7,505 bases of DNA, from positions 1 to 7,505 of the forward strand of contig DYNR01000002.1 in the NCBI GenBank assembly GCA_020720945.1, given 5' to 3'. This DNA comes from Chthoniobacter flavus. Its GTDB lineage: Bacteria; Verrucomicrobiota; Verrucomicrobiia; Chthoniobacterales; DYNR01. The notes below the pieces were generated by a model. It saw only the letters and a list, made by a program, of their open reading frames with translations. It had not been told where the DNA came from and made no database searches. Position 1 is the first letter of the stretch. The number at the start of each line of letters is the position of its first letter. Shown in pieces: positions 7,394 through 7,505 of the stretch. Made by a program: the position numbers and the translations under genes.

Positions 7394-7505
7394 TGTGCAG
7401 TTACAATGGTAATGATGCCTAGAACGCTGGGTTTTTGGTTCAGGGCAAGGCACTGTCAAACGATAACACCTTCGGGTTGCCAACGCCGCTCACGAAAGAA
7501 AATAA
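7394..7505. other. unassigned 3' tail with shifted base composition
   Basis: These 112 nt follow the kinase TAG stop. By direct count they hold 29 G and 24 C on the plus strand, unlike the strongly C-rich preceding genes. Several frames stay open to the window edge: plus from ATG 7406, minus ending at TGA 7442-7440 (which would read ...VSGVGNPKVLSFDSALP), and another minus frame that also stops within the tail. I cannot tell which, if any, is coding. A convergent minus-strand gene end is possible. Confidence 0.3.
7417..7446. other. imperfect hairpin downstream of the kinase gene
   Basis: GCCTAGAAC (7417-7425) can pair with GTTCAGGGC (7438-7446) around a 12-nt loop, with one G-T pair and one A-A mismatch. 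No T-run follows on either strand, so it does not look like a standard intrinsic terminator. It could be a processing or transcript-end hairpin, a mobile-element end or chance. Confidence 0.25.

Overview
The window looks like a piece of bacterial chromosome with about 55-60% GC, dense coding and short intergenic gaps. The gene content (a GlgA-like synthase, a DUF4410-type lipoprotein, a class V aminotransferase-fold enzyme, a RelE/ParE-like protein and a large cytoplasmic hybrid histidine kinase) and protein style fit a Gram-negative bacterium. My best guess is Verrucomicrobiota, class Opitutae. That guess rests on recognition only; no marker gene in the window proves it.

Layout: positions 3977 down to 92 carry four genes on the minus strand, in the order GlgA-like glycosyltransferase, RelE/ParE-fold small protein, PLP-dependent enzyme, lipoprotein. 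The gaps after the first gene are 114, 1 and 12 nt, so the last three are very likely one transcription unit and the first may be part of it. A roughly 209-nt divergent region (3978-4186) separates this block from one large plus-strand gene (4187-7393). That gene encodes a soluble kinase with four PAS domains, HisKA, HATPase and two receiver domains. The last 112 nt (7394-7505) hold no recognisable gene and differ in base composition from the rest.

How the genes might work together: the GlgA-like protein would extend an alpha-1,4-glucan, and the divergent kinase could sense an internal redox, energy or ligand state. A regulatory link between them is only an inference from head-to-head placement. 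The roles of the aminotransferase and lipoprotein are not fixed by context. I see no CRISPR array, tRNA, rRNA, complete insertion sequence or recognisable defence system.

The points most worth a second look are: (1) the GlgA-like enzyme keeps the GT5 fold and the catalytic Arg/Lys/Glu but has replaced several donor-site residues; (2) a RelE-like protein without an antitoxin sits one nucleotide before a metabolic gene; (3) a strong C-over-G bias on the plus strand holds regardless of gene direction and disappears after 7393.
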